Below, piece after piece: positions 12,701-27,700 of a stretch of 64,000 bases of DNA. This stretch comes from Mesaphorura yosii. Taxonomy: Eukaryota; Arthropoda; Collembola; Poduromorpha; Tullbergiidae. The stretch spans positions 269,431-333,430 of the forward strand of contig WIXG01000043.1 in NCBI GenBank assembly GCA_009869945.1. The letters are read 5' to 3'. How positions within the stretch are numbered: the stretch's first letter is position 1; each line of letters begins with the position of its first letter. The notes below the pieces were generated by a model. It saw only the letters and a list, made by a program, of their open reading frames with translations. It was not told the origin of the DNA and did not search any database. A program made the position numbers and the translations under genes.

Positions 12701-15700
12701 TTGCCTTTATTCTCGCCCAAGTCCCAGGCGCTGTCGAGATCTGGGACACGAAAGTGAGAACTCGCTCGCCGCATAATAAAAACAAATGTCTCATTGTCAA
12801 TGCCTGCTGCTGGTGCCTTGGATGGTGGCAGAAAGCGTAGAAACTTTTACGCATGCATAGCTAGATTTTTAGTTTCCCGAGCATGTATTCCAACGCGAAG
12901 CACAGCTACATCTGTGAAAGTGAGCCATGGAGCATTGTAGCTGTGAGGTCGCAGGGGATACGGATACATGGAGGTCCGCATTAAAAGAGCACCATCCAGG
13001 AAACAGAATCAAGTTCCAGCCGTAAAACTGTGGCTGCCAGCAGCGCGCGATGGCAGGAAAGTATGTGGGTCTAGGTTTATGGGAATGGTTAGTTAAATTA
13101 AATTAGGAAAACCACGTACATGCATTGTACAATCGCGTGCGTACACTGCGCCGACTGCGGAATCTAAGCTATGAGAAAAGACGACCAAGAACATACGATT
13201 CACAAGAAGGATTTTCTGTGCTTCTGTCTGGCTGCAGTCGCAGTCACAGGAGACGCGACGTGATGCGACCCGGACGCGGAGAAATCTAATAAAATGTGTA
13301 ATATATCTATTCTGGCCTAAGATCTAAGTATGCAAGCATTAAAAACCTTTCTTGTCTTGTCTTAGGGGGGTAACAATATGGCCACTTTCGTTTATATCCG
13401 CTAAATGTCTGCTAAACAGGAAAAGAGAATTGAAATGTCGCTGTCTGTGTCGTACAGAATTGAATTCGTTAAGTATCAGCTGCACTTGTACCCATACACA
13501 TGTTGTACTACATGTTTACTCGATATGCATCTTTAAAATCGCGTCAAAGGGCAATCATTGAGCTGGAAATTACGTGGCTGTTTTCTTTCATATCCCAAAA
13601 CTGCTATTAAAGGCAGACACAGACGCTTTCTGTTTAAATAGCAGCGGCTCAAGAACGAAATGAAAAAAGTTTGTGCCGCGGCCATGGCAAAGCAGATTCT
13701 GTGCGCTGTGCGATGGCACGCGGAGCACGTCAGGAAAACAAGATGGGCAGAAGACGCTCGCAGACTATCAATTCCATCAGGAGTTATAGGTAACCTCTTC
13801 CAGGTCTGTGTGTGCTATCGCCGGTCGGCACAGGAAAGGCGAAATTTAAGTGATCCACACGAAAACTAAATGAGAACACCGAATAGCGATGGCTCGCGTC
13901 TCGCGCGTGCACTGCACTCCGCTGCTGGAAAAAAGTGCATAGTCATAAAGAAAGCGAGCGGCGAGCGTCCGTCGGACTTTCTCCGTGTATGATTCATGGC
14001 ACTGCAGTTTCCTGCCAAAGCTAGAGCGCAAGCAGAATTACTCAACTAATATTATCTGGAAACTTTTTCCACTTGCGATGCGACTTGCAGCAAGCAATAT
14101 TTAGTGATCCTCAAACAAATTATATTTTGCTTCAAGAAACACACACAAGACAAGAGGCGAGCACTCATCCACGATCCACTTGAGGAAAATGCAACGGAAA
14201 ACTCGAGAAAAAACTCTTTCTCATTTAAATCAACACGTACTCAAAAACGAAGAAACAAAACGCTCGCAAGAAGGAGAATGTTCGAGGGCGAGGGTTAGGC
14301 TGTCATAAAGAAGGCGATGAAGACGAATGGATATGAGTTTAAAGATCTTTCCAGGGTGTTTTAGTACCTGAGCTCTGACTCTGAGCCAAGCCAAGAGAAA
14401 GTTTCAAGGAGAAAAAGCACACGAGAGACGAGAAGAAGCAGGCAGGCAGCAGAGACTGAGCACGGCTTGAATTTCAGCTTCAATTATGATGTGCCTATAT
14501 GTAGTCCCGACCCTCATAAAAAGTATTACTTCTACGTTCCTGCTCTGCTAGACGATGAGCAAAAATCAGTGAGGACGTGATCTGCACTAAGTTTTGTTGA
14601 ATTACAAATTATTTGACACAGAAACTTGAGTCTTCTCGCTGCTGCTCGGTCCGCTGTCTCCCCGCTTCTGTGAGCTTCTTCCGATGCAGTGAAGACTGAA
14701 GACCAATCTTAAAAATTCTGGAAACGAAGTGGAAAGTGGCAAGTTTTGCCTCCACGTTCATCGCATCTTTGTATCTCTCTTCTGCGTCATGTCGAGTCAC
14801 AGTCGCACAGGGCAGGTGCAGTACCACTCATCCGAGCCTGCTTCTTGAGTGCAGTATTGAGGAGGGAAGACAAGAGCATCGCATATTGTCGAAAATATTT
14901 TGGGAATGCCATTGTCTTCGCATCGTACTGCTTTTGCGTCATGCATGAGCGCAACGGCAGTGGTACATGTGACGAAATATCAATTTTGCAAACATTGGGG
15001 CCGTGGCGGCGGCACGCGGTCGCGGCAGCAGCGCTTCTTGGAGGACAGGACAAGGACACAGTTATTAAATGCCAATACTAACGTCGGATGATCCAGCAAC
15101 GCAGCACAAGAACGGACGAACGCACGTACGAGATATAACAAATGGACGTGCACAAGACTTCCACATACCATTCAAAATGAAAATTATTGCCAACCGGACA
15201 CACTCAGCTGGCCAACCCCATGGAAAACAAATACAAACTCCCAAATTCAATTGCGTCCCACATTGAAATTGGCTGGGTCGAAAAATTATCCCAGTGCCTC
15301 ATTCATTCATACGGGATCTCCTGCGCATTGTGGCTTGAACGAAGGAGCGTGGAGAAATTCAGACTCCGTGAGATCATGGCGCAATTCTAACTACGAATCG
15401 TAATCAAAATTCGTGACCCAGTAATTTTTACAAGACAAGAGCACAAGGCAGTCGTCAGCGTGTTGATGAATGTTTGATATCCCCAGAAATTTCATCATCG
15501 CCTCAACTCGCATCGCAATGCGTACTATTTTAATGTTAATTATATTCTTCATTATTTACGTGATGTCAAAAGTCATTACCTTTGGGCTGGGAACTGCGTA
15601 ATGGAAAGACAGCAGTGCGGAGAGATGGAACGGAGTTGTGATAAGATTTTGAATATGACTCGGTCTACGCGGAATGAAACGGAGAAACCAACAATTTTTC

Positions 15701-18700
15701 TTCTGCGTATTATTATGTAAATAAATTTATGCCGTATGCAAAAGATAATTTATTATTCCATCTCTCTGATATTGTCAAGCAATTTTTCCAGGCACGAACT
15801 TGGCTCGCGCACAGAAGGCGCGACTCCGATGCAGAGTGCCGAGTCGATGTACAGTCCGTGCAGGGGCTTGCATCATTGTAATTCATCAGGGGATCAAATT
15901 ACGGCCAAATTGCAAAATTCTGACTGGTGAAAGTCACACTTGTGAATTTCACATGCTGCCAATGCCAAGTCGAATCAAGCAGAGTCAGTGCTCTGCTTTT
16001 CTTGTTCATACTTTAAACTCTCTGAACATCACATCTTCATTTCATCAAACGATTGTAAAAAGAGGTTGTGAGCACGAGCGTGAAGAGAACGCACCGGGCT
16101 TCGCGAGTACAGCAAAGTCACACTATAGCTATGGCCCGATCATATTTTCGGTACATGAAAGAATAACAGGACAAGCAATGGAAGAATAAAACCTCTTCAT
16201 AAGTTGCGCAAGGCAGGCAGGCAGATACGAGCGAAAGAGTGAAAAAATAAAATAAGTGAGAGAAAGCAAGAAAAATATCAAGAATTCAGCTGAAGTTCTT
16301 TCACTGCATCGCCAGACGGAGAAAGAACGTCAATCTCTTGGGAAATGAAGAAACTACCTTCTCTATTGCTCATATACGGATCAAGCAGTAACTAATGTTA
16401 TATTACTCGTATAATACGGTAAGGTTACCTTACAAATTGTATTATAAGTACTCTTGTCGGGCTTTGTTGCTGCTGCTACGCGCAGGATGAAAACGGTGTA
16501 AGTAAATATTATTACCGCTCTGGCGCGGAGAAAGGAAAAATAAAGAAATGAATTTGAAGGTGACAAGTTAATATATGAGGTTCGTGATCTCTGCCTGCGA
16601 ACTGCGAAGCAACCCAAGCCGCCAAAGCAAAAGCAACGCCGAGATGTAAATGGATTTCGGGTTTCTGGTTCGGGAAACAAGCTAACGGGTTGGAAAATAC
16701 AACCAAAACGGAAACAAAAGAAAGTCTTCCGCATTCAAATTCTTGCGCACGCAGCACGCATTCTCAATCGTCTTGCCTGCTGCACACCGCTGCGGTGTGG
16801 TTACGGAGAAAGCTCATTTACATTTGTTTCTATGGCTCACGGGTCAAGAGTCCCGGAACATGATCTTAAGAGATAAAAGTGCTTGGTAGAAATGACGTAG
16901 AAATGCAGGGCAAATGCAAGTTGTTCGAGCATTCATTATGAACGCATGGCGACTGCTGTGGAGTGGAGCACGAAGAGATAAGGTGAACTGCGGGAGACGA
17001 CCAGCCAAATAAATTATGGCTACCTGTTACATAAACATTTTACCTTCTTCTATTTAGAAGCACTAGCATTCTTCCTTGCTGCAGTGCAATAAACCGTGGC
17101 TCGTGGTCCGTGGAAAATGAGAAAACCAACATATTACTCAATTACAAAGTCATTGTAATGCAAAGCGGGTACGGCCCGAGTTACCCACACGTCAGACTCA
17201 TTAATGAGGAAACCATAATAAATGGGTCGTGTTGTGATGCTGCAGCCAAAGAGAAAGTCTTTAAGCCAGCCAAGGTGAAGGTGCTTTCGTGCAGCAAAGC
17301 GCATTGGAATTCCAGAGAAGACGAGAGAGTAGAGGCCAACACTCTCACTCTATCAGAAGAAAAACTTATGAATCCAAAGCATGTAGGAAGTTAGTTAGAA
17401 AAGTCTGTTTTCTTAATCCCTAGTCAAATTACAATTTCCATTACTCTTGATTTACAAGAGCAAGCCAAAGACCCGACTTTAGATTTGCCAACTGAACTCA
17501 AATGAGTGAGATTTCAGTGGGAAGGTGAAAAACGCGATGCCGTACTGACTACCAATTAGTCAGGTGACTGTAATTGAGCACAAATTATATTTCAGGACTA
17601 ATTGGGTGGTTGAACTGATTTGAACTCTTAAAATTCCTTTGAGTGCGAGTGCATAAATGCCGTGAATGAGTTTAATAAATGAAGCATGCGATTTCTTCAT
17701 GCGGCTAAAACAAAGCAAAACGGACACGGACATTGAGAGGTCAAATTCTCTGCTCGGACGTGATGGAAAGACCAAAGCAGAAGCTGTGCGGCACTCTCTG
17801 AGTTTAAGTATGTGACTTGGTTATTAAATACCACACAGGGACAGACTTAAAAGGAAAAGTTAGAATCAATACGGTATTCTTTCCAAGATGTAAGAAAAAC
17901 TCTGTCTTAATGATTAATGGGAGTTAATGTACTTACGCTTCCCCTTTTTCTTTTGCTGCATCTGTCTTTCGTGTCCTCATGCACGTAGTAATGAAATACA
18001 ATAGAAATATAATACAATAAGATGGAACAGTGACATGACCATGGCACTGGCATTGGATCTGGATGGAGTACAGCTGTGCCGGAGTTTTGTAGTGCTTTAG
18101 AGCACAGATTCACTGCATTGCATTGGGCAGAGAAAGCAGCCGCCTCTGCAGATTACGTAGTTCTCAGCTAAGCACAAGACTTCTTAAACATTTGGAATAT
18201 AATCAAATTAAATCCACTTCATCCACCTCAAAGCACCGCGGACGTCGTGCTCTCCTATCGCTCTTTAGACAACAGTCTAGACCCACGACAAGAAGGAAGA
18301 AGCACATCAAAAGAATTTTTATGACCCTCGAATTAAATACTATGTATATTTGATGCCGCCAGCGCCGCAATTCAACAAAGCAACAAAGATATCAGTTACA
18401 ATGTACAGAATTAAGCAATAAAACCTGAACCCGGAACTGCGTTCACATTCCCATCAACCTCCGAGATAAATCTCGTAAACTCACTTTCAATGCCCAGCCC
18501 ACGATATAAAGAAATTGTGAAAGTGCCAAGTGCCAAGCGAAGAGTGAAGGGAAGGTAAGTGCAATACCATTTAGAATTGGATGCTGATAATTTATATGAT
18601 AACGACATGGCCGTTCAATGTAATATAATGGCGGCCATCACTGACTCTGCTTCGGACTCTGACTTGCCCACGTCAAAGAAAACAAGAGAAGAACATAAAA

Positions 18701-21700
18701 CTTACATTATCTTGACCAGAAGAGGAAGCAGAAGGAGAACAAGAGACGAGTTCCAATGGTTTCAAGATGCTTCGATCACCACTTCCACTGCCGGTTCGTT
18801 TTTTCCCGAATAAGTCGTTCACATCAGTCACTTGTGATCCGCTGGCACTGTAAACATAAACAATCGGGTGGATGAGCACAATGACATTTTATTGAACCGT
18901 CGCAGTCGTGTGAAAGCTGCCATGCAATTAACAGGGCGGCAGCAATTTTGCAACATCGACTCATACACCGAATTTTTATAGGTGCGACGCTAAAAGTTAA
19001 TACTTTTATACTGTTATTGTTATGCCTGTACAAGAGTACACAATCCCATAAAAATGTCATTCAAACTCAGTGAGCCACGTTTTATGTGTTTATCAAGCTC
19101 GGCGAGCACGCTATAAAATACAAGCAAAACCTTTCATTTTGCTAAATAATAGTTGCAATAACAAAATATTTCCTCCTACGCGGCGCGTCACTGCCATCAT
19201 GAATATATACTTTCATTAGGAGATTTTGACTGCGATTTACTGCAAGCAGCTTTGACCTGAATGACTGCCAAATGTAAAAAGCACATAAAACTACATCATA
19301 AAAGCGAACGCATTTCGCGATTCGCATTTCAAAGTTTACTTTCTCCGTGTCGTGTAAGGTTGTACACACATTTAGTAATTAAATACGAATATTTTCACTC
19401 AACTGCTTTCGTAGTAGTGCACGCCGTAAGCTTAGGAACGTATCTGCCAAAGCAGAGAACGGTTCGTGCAGAAGGAAAAGCGATTAGCACTGGTTCAGTA
19501 AGCTGAGTTATTTTTCTCACATTAAACATTCAAAAAAACACACGAGATTATTTAATCTTCGTGAATGCGGCCAGCACGCAAACAACTAATACGAAAATCA
19601 CGTCCTCCTATTAGTCACGTACTAATAAACTTTCCACGACAATGAGTTTCTAAGCCTCGATTAGATTCTGGAGTGAGATGTTCGAATTTGCCAACAACAT
19701 GCGAAAGGCAGTAGGCAGGCAATGTCGAGCTCAGCATCGAGAGACCGCGGTTTATGTAGCCGAAGGAAATGGGAATGGTTATGTTCGGAATCTAAATCTC
19801 ACTCCATGTCACCATAATTTTTATAACGTCTCATTTAGCACCCTGCTCTGGAAAGGAGCCTAAGCCTAATCTGCAAATTCCCTTTCCGACAGGCGTGTCT
19901 TGAAAATCACTGAAGCAGGCTGTAATAGCATGACAAATTATGAAGTCTGCGAATGAGTTTTTTTAAATTACCTATTCGCATGAGCGACGAGAACGAACTC
20001 TTGTCGCGAAAGTTATTTTGCATTTAACCGTTAATCGATCGTGATCAAGAAGCAATGAGAATGCGAAAACAATGACCCGAGCTCCCGAAGCATCCCGAAG
20101 TAAGGTCCCAAATCCAAATCGAATTCAGAATCAAGTGCGATTCGATAACAAACGAGACAAGACTATGACACTTAATGCCAAAAGTTACCGACTCCCTCGC
20201 GAATACAGATACGAGAAGCGATGATGACAAAGAAAATGAAATAAGCTCAAAAATATAAGAAATGTTTCACTTACAATCTGCCGAAGTGAAAATTACAGAC
20301 AGTCAAGAGACAAACAATGATCCTCCAACAGAATTCTGAGCATCCACCGTGCACACACGATTCACTAACCGGACAACGACAATGACAAAGCGAGACAAAA
20401 GTTCAAATGCGGACCCGTCCTGTCTCGAATAAGAGCAAGAAGTGTCGTTGTGGAAGAGAAAGAAAGAAAGTGAAAGTGCTTGGAGCCAGCGTTGCATAGC
20501 CAAAGAGTGTGTGGCATGAACCAGGAAAAGACTGAGCATACCAAAAGCATGAACAGGCTAGAACCGTGAACCAGAGAACGAAGAGTGGCAGGCGAAGACG
20601 AGAACGAGAACGGGATGCGCAAAATTCAGGAAAATAAAACAAGTTAAAGTTATAATCGAGAAAGAAAAGGAATCACATCTCTAGCTTGCCCGTGTAGCCT
20701 GTAGCCTGACCGTAATAGAGATCCTTCGTTTATGCTCGACCAAAATAGCGGACCTAGAAGATTGGAATTCTAGATTTATATAAAAATGAGAACGATATTT
20801 CTACATTTGCTTTGATGATTCTATATCAAAATGTGTGTGTGAGGGGAAATCATTAGAGAAAAGTGCTTGGTGTATGGATGGACGCGGACGTCTCCTGCGG
20901 AATATTGGAATCATATCGAGACCTTGGCCCTTGTGGTGTTGGTGTCGGTGTTATCGCCCTTCTTCCCTGTCTGTAATGCAGCAAGAGAATCTTGAGAGCG
21001 AAAATGAGAGGAGCACAAGGATTTTGAGAAAGTAGAAGCCAGAAATGAAAAGTGCCTGATACTCTGATACAAGAAAGAGACAGACACAACGTCGCGTCCA
21101 AGCACATTGCCATTCCCCACGTCCGCAGTCTAGTCTACGAACCTCTGAGCGGCGACTCGTCCATTGAATCTGTATTGATCGCATCGCAAATTCACATTTT
21201 ACAGAGAAACAAGATTACACCTTAAATGTACACAGGCTACAATGCGAAGGATCAAGCTTGCAGAAGCAAGCCTCCTAGAATGAAGGGAAAGAGTATTTTA
21301 AGCAAAATCGCAAGGGTCAGCTATAATGCATTTATCACATTTTCCTGATACTTTCGTCCTCTCAATCTTCTCGGCTCAGGGTTTACAACCTCGATGCGGC
21401 GGCTTTTCTCTTGCTTATGACACAACACGACTACGGGTCTGCGCCGGTAATGTGTTTCGTATTTTCACATTTATCTTGCTGTTATTGAATTCATCATGTG
21501 GAGTTTAAAATTTGAACTGTGAAAAGAGACATGGTCAGTGAACTCAAAATGTCTTTAAGTTTGGCGGCTTTGTACCCGGCTGTCTGGCAGAAAAGTACTC
21601 ATTTCACTTTATGCTCTAATTCCCTAGAACGACTTCGTCTCAGGAATTTGGAATGTCTAATTAACGTGTTTGCGTTGCGCAAAAAATTCACATTACTTTG

Positions 21701-24700
21701 TGTACGTGTGGGTTACCCGTAATTTAGCCTCTCATTTACCTCCTCTGGCCACATGTGGAATGCGGTCTAGGGTAAATTCTTCAGCTACCGAGTCAGAGCC
21801 CAGGAGTGGGTTAATTATGAAATCAAGCCGAGTTTTAATTTGTGGCTTCTTCTTTCGGTTAAGTTCGAGAAGGGAAACTTGATCAAGCTACTCTAGCTTA
21901 ACTTAATTAGATGCGGGTAACAGTATGCAAGGCCAGCGAACATTTTGAAAAAAGGCATATATAACTAGCTTCATGTTTGAGTTCCAATCAATTCTCCGCT
22001 TGTCTGTTTTCGAGATGAGAATAAAGACTCCAAAATTCGAATTCAAGCACGGCGGATAAGCGGTTTTGCAATATTAATGTAAACGTGTATTTAATATCAC
22101 CACCGCCCATCTCAACACAGCCAGAGCAGATTAATTTGTAAGCACTAAATTAATGGATTTGTGGAGTGAAGGTGTCATTCGCACAGTTCAGTGTACAAAT
22201 TCCCACGATAAAATGGATTCAAAGACAAGATTTCAGACAATCTCTCACTCTCGCACTTTCTGAATCGTTACTAGAAACCTTCACCATTCCACTTCAGAAT
22301 GGAAAAATCTGCGATCAATTTATCAACTGGAACCGGACAGCATAAAATGAACATCGCGGAAATGGAGTTCAGTCGCTATGGTCGTGCTCGCGATTGAGGA
22401 TCTGTGCGAACCTTTCTCATACTCTTAAAATTCTCAACTCCATTATTTTGTGTCAGGTTCAATTTGTTTGCTTTTCCCATTTTACAGCTTCCGATTTAAA
22501 TCAAGGAAGTGTACGTCTTTGGTTTCTCGATTGCTTCTGGCTGCCGAAAACAAATACCAAGAACGAAAGTTCCCGTCCACTCTGACTGGATGGAAGACCA
22601 CCATTTTCAGGAACAGAGCACCACCATCGTACAAAGTTGCATTATTTATCGTTGGCGCTGGGCCGAACGAGGTATCGGCATTCGACAGTAACCGCGAATT
22701 AATCCTACTTGAACTTACTCCAGCACATTTTTCCTATTTCACTTGGCGAAATCAGCGCCATCATCTTTGTTCAGAAATTCAATTCGTTCGTCTTTATAAG
22801 CCGACAATAACGGTTGATAAGAATGAAATATTTACTTCTCGGGTCATATGCAAAATAAAATATTGTTTTCTATTCATTCTTATCGTAGCACATTTTGAGC
22901 CATTTCCTCCATTGTAATCCGCCTTCAATTTCAGGATTCTGAAGCCCTAATTTCAACACAAGTCCATTCGTCCAACTCATACTGCCGCCGACGACATCCG
23001 TGTCACTTCAAATCCTTATTTACTGCGTACAAATAATTTTGTTCGTCTCGCCTTTCTGCCGTTGTGCTGTGTTCAGGAATCCCAGTTCAATTTCCATACA
23101 CAATGCCAGCAAATCCATATGCCCACATTATTCTGGTTCAGTCAATACTGTCAAGCAATACTTTACCGCTGTCGTGAATTTGAACAACATGCCAATAAGA
23201 TTATGCATTTTGAATACGTACGAACATTCTTTATGCAAAACACATGGCAGAATTCACATGAGGGCTGCGGTAGCATTATAATAAAAGTAATAAGATTTCT
23301 CGAAATCATTTCGCCAGTGGATTTTTCCATTGTCGGGTTCTTTGCTGCAAATAAGAACAGAATGGAATTTGAATACTGTCACTTCGTTCGGTTATTACTG
23401 CACCGAGATGTTAATGCAAATGGAAAATGCAAGTTTCAATCTTGTGGCACGTCAATAGTCAATATGCTTCAATATTCATACTCATGTCCTGCATCGTGCT
23501 TGCGGGCTGCGGATTCTCCATCCAGAGATTTGTGTTAGAATGCAAATTCAGAATTCTAAAGTACGAATCTGTACAAACTCCTGTTGGAAGGAAACGCAGG
23601 AGAACTTCAGACTACTTGCTACTGGATGACAAAACTTTCTTCCAATCCACAAGCAGCATTATATTTACATCTGATTTTATTACGATTCCAATTCAATCAG
23701 AATGAGAATGTTCAGTCATGCAATGAAATCTATTTCCAAATGTTTTACGCACGCGCCCATTTCATGAATGTGGAAAGCCTCGTCTCTTCTTCCGTCGTGC
23801 TTCGTCCTAGACCCGAGAGATACTCGCGTCGACTTGGTTGGAATTGTCAACTCTGCCCGATGTCAATAATATGACAAATGATATTTTTGATCTAGCTTCT
23901 TCTGTGCTTATATATGGTTCAATTTGCCGAATGTAGAATGCTGGTGACGGGAGAAAGTGCTTTTTCATTTACTTCTACCAGAATGAGTACACACAAGCCA
24001 AGGCGGAAGGTTAACTTTGTCATGTCAATACTGCGAAGGCAAGAAGACGAGCAGGCGGAAACTAAAGCCATGCCGGAAGTCAGCCTGTCTTCCTTCGCTT
24101 CCACTTTTCCACTGCTCTGTCAATTCCTCGTAGCATCTTGCTCGCTTACTGCTGCCGCTTCAACCCGCAACCTCGCATTCAATTTAAGAACTAGACAACC
24201 GGACATAATTTCAGCCTTCACTTCTATTCAACTCAAATATGACGAGTTGAGTCTCTAATTTTCCACATTTTTACCACAGAATCCGACAGCAAGCTGCTCG
24301 CTCCTCAAATTCAGCAGAAATTATTGGAAGAGTGTGCAAGAATGTCAAGTAGTAATCCTTTGCCATTAGTGTCAAAGCAATTTTGATAATTTTGATGCAT
24401 ATTTCGGGGGAAGGCTGGAGCTTGAGGCTTGCTGTGTGTCATGTATAATTTATTTAATTAAAGTTAAACAGAGCGGAAGTGGAAAATTGAACCTTTGTTC
24501 TTGCTCGGTTCCATAATTGTAACGGCGGAGTTACACAACCGTATAATTATAGCATAAGAGGAATGTATGTCTACAAACTAGAACTTCTTCAACTTCATGC
24601 AGATGGTCGTCAAGAAATATTAAATTCCACATAAAACCCTTCTTGACAATTCATTGCCCTCACTTCAACTAGTTCTAGTTCTCGCGTAGCTGTGTGTTCC

Positions 24701-27700
24701 AACGTCAAACAATGAAAAATGGAAAAATGAACATAAAAAAGTCAAATTGCCACCACCAGTATATTTTTTCTAGCGCAATGTTTGCCAATGTCATTTTCTC
24801 ATTTCATCAAAACCCAAGTCAAAAAGTCAGTTCGTCTGCGCTACGTCTTGGAAGAGTCAAAACCGTCAAGACCACGGTTCTTACGCCAGCGGAGCCAGCC
24901 AGCCACAGCCAAGCCCAGCGTTTTATTTCAATATAACGACCTGTTTGTACTGGAAATAAAAATAACATGACTTTCACGCGTCTTGAATGTCTGCTGTCGA
25001 CCCTTCCTCGTATTTTTCGATGACATTCTAAACCCCATTACGCATTTCCAACTGCAATGCAACCTGCGTTGCGTTACGACATTACGAGTTTAGGTGTTTC
25101 TCATATGTGATAGAGAAAAGGAACGGTAAAGACAATCTGGAGTCAAAAGGAAGTCACAGTCCCAAGAAAAAGTAGATTCAAATATCTTACAATCAGAGGA
25201 ATACAGGAGAAAGTCACGCGTGGCGCAACTGTGCCATCGCCACGCTTCTCTGGAGTCTACTTTTTCCATATAATATCTAAACGCATGTGAGTGTCGTCAG
25301 GCAAAGAAAACGAGGTAACAAATGGTCGCATGATGTTTCCATTCGTTTGAATGACAACTTGAATCCAATATCAGACAGCCTGAGAAACTGAGAGTGAGTC
25401 AGATGATACTGATGATGCTACACAATAATACTAAATACCAATTGCAGTACAACAAGAAAAGAAGTAAAGAACTGATAAACTTAGAACACAAGACAAGAGT
25501 TTCCTATCCTTATTTCAAGCTGAGACCAGCAGTGACTCTGGACCTCGGTTACAAATCGGACGTCACGATTCACTGTCTCCAAATTAATATGCACCACAGC
25601 CGAACGGCCACATATGCGTTATTACATGGTCAGGCTAAAGTGCGACAGCTAAAGCATCCCAGAATTATACTTGTGTAGGAACCGCATGTAGTGAAAAATA
25701 CTACATTAAAAGTAATGCCTAAAAGAGCACATCCTTTTCGCAAAATAGTTCGATTGTTACAGAGGGTGATGATAAGATTATGGTAACAGTTTTGCTTATG
25801 TTATTGCTGGCGAATTATACGACAATGGATTGTCTTTGTGTTCTCGATGTGTTCCCCTTGACTTCAATAGCTCTGAGTCATCTTTTCCAAGCATCGAACA
25901 CTTTAAGGCACATTTCAGGTGTAACAGAGTTCCACTCATCATTTAAAGCTTTCCAAATACCACCGATCGTAGATGCACGCTTGGCTAAGATTTCTGTTTG
26001 GAAAGCAGAATAATTGTGTTCTCCACTGATGGACCAATTTTTGGTGCCATCTTTAATCCGAAAACTGAAACCGATATAATTACTATATATACAGGTAGGC
26101 ACAGTAAACAATCTATGAAAGTTTCGTGAGAATCTGCCACTGCCATTCATCAATGGCAGCGGGAGGGAGTTGAAAGTCGTTGGCTCTAGGATTCAAAATG
26201 TAGGAAGTCCAAGAGTTTGGTCCCAAGTGTGTACAGAAGGACAAGTGGTGCACACTTGACATGCTTGGGGTCTCTCAAACTCCTGTGTCAGTTGATCACA
26301 GGGCACCGTGCGTTAAACAGACACCTGTGGGTCATATGAAAAACCGAGTCTCCGGAATGCAAGTTCTGCGATCACTACGTTTGCGAATGCAGACGCTGGG
26401 CTGATCTACGTTTTAACTGCTACGTGCTTCCTGAAGATTTTGATCCCCTGCTCTCAAGTCTGCTGGAATTCATCCTCAGCACTGAACGGTTTTCTGACCG
26501 GAGGGCGGGTGATTCGTCACAGTGAAGCGAACTTGTGTATGGGGAGTCCGCAATGGGCCCATTCGTGGCCTTAGCGGCAGACAGCGGCGCGACCTCCGTT
26601 CGCGTTCGCCATGGCCTTCCCATGAAATACATACATGCATACATCCTTATTTCAAGAACCGAAGCAAATTGAAACTTTCTCTTGCCTTGTTTCCAAATAT
26701 TGCCCTTCCCATGAAATTCGAGCTTGGATGCTACGCGCACGCAATTCACAACATCGTAGAAAGCACAGTGGCAGTGGCATAATATATTTATGTGCAAGGA
26801 AATTGAATGTTTACTGCTGAACTGAAACAAGGAACACTAATACGAATGTATTTGGATGGCTTCAAAGCAAAGAGTCAAAGCATTGTCTCCATTTGCCGTT
26901 TGCTTCAATTTAAATTCAATATTCATGATCAGGACAAAAAGACCTCAAAAGGATCAATCGGTATTATCTGACCACAAAACTTCTGCAAACTGAATCGTTC
27001 ATTCTAATCTGAGTTTGTCTTGCACACAATTTGAAGATGAAAGTTCAACTAGTTCAACATCAATGGAAGACTTGTCCATTATCGTAAAATTGCAGCAATT
27101 GTAGTAGGACAGCACTAATGCCCATTACTAAATTATTCGCAGGTCCCAACGTCCTTTCTTGATATAGGGATCGGGTGATCGTGACATGCTGTTTATTTTG
27201 GAGAAAATCTGCCTTCGGTAATTCCACATTGGAACCAGGCGGTTTGGTATAGCAACTTTGCGCGGAGAATGGAGAACAAATCACAATTTAACAATGACTC
27301 CATTTTACATTGAAGTACAAAAGAATGTACATCGTAAATTCAGCAAATTGTGTTAACTTCTTCAAACTGCCGTGACTATCGCAAATACCAAGGGAAAAAG
27401 CAAATGTCGGCCATGAAAACGAAGCCTCAGTCGTACACTGTGCCGAGCAGTTCAATGGAATCACAAGGCGGTAGAGATAAAATTCTCCGTCTAATGTCCG
27501 GAGAAAGTAATCTTTCTTTTGAAAACTATTTTGACACAAAGACACAGAAATGAGGTGAGCCACATTCAGGATAAAGGAGAGATTTTCCCACTCAAACGAT
27601 CAAACGAATATTATCACAAAAATACAGAAGCCAAAGTTTTGCGATTTAATAAGCTGCGTCTACCAAAATCTAAAACAGATTTGCACTCTGTCACAGTGCG

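Noticed and set aside
15800-16757. Opposed frames of 117-129 codons
   Set aside because: Unremarkable composition, no match to any family and no initiation context; treated as chance openings in an intron.
22450-23538. Two frames of about 155 codons in the giant EHBP1 intron
   Set aside because: The translations have no domain, repeat or family pattern, contain many Cys and Phe from AT-rich sequence, and lack plausible splice partners.
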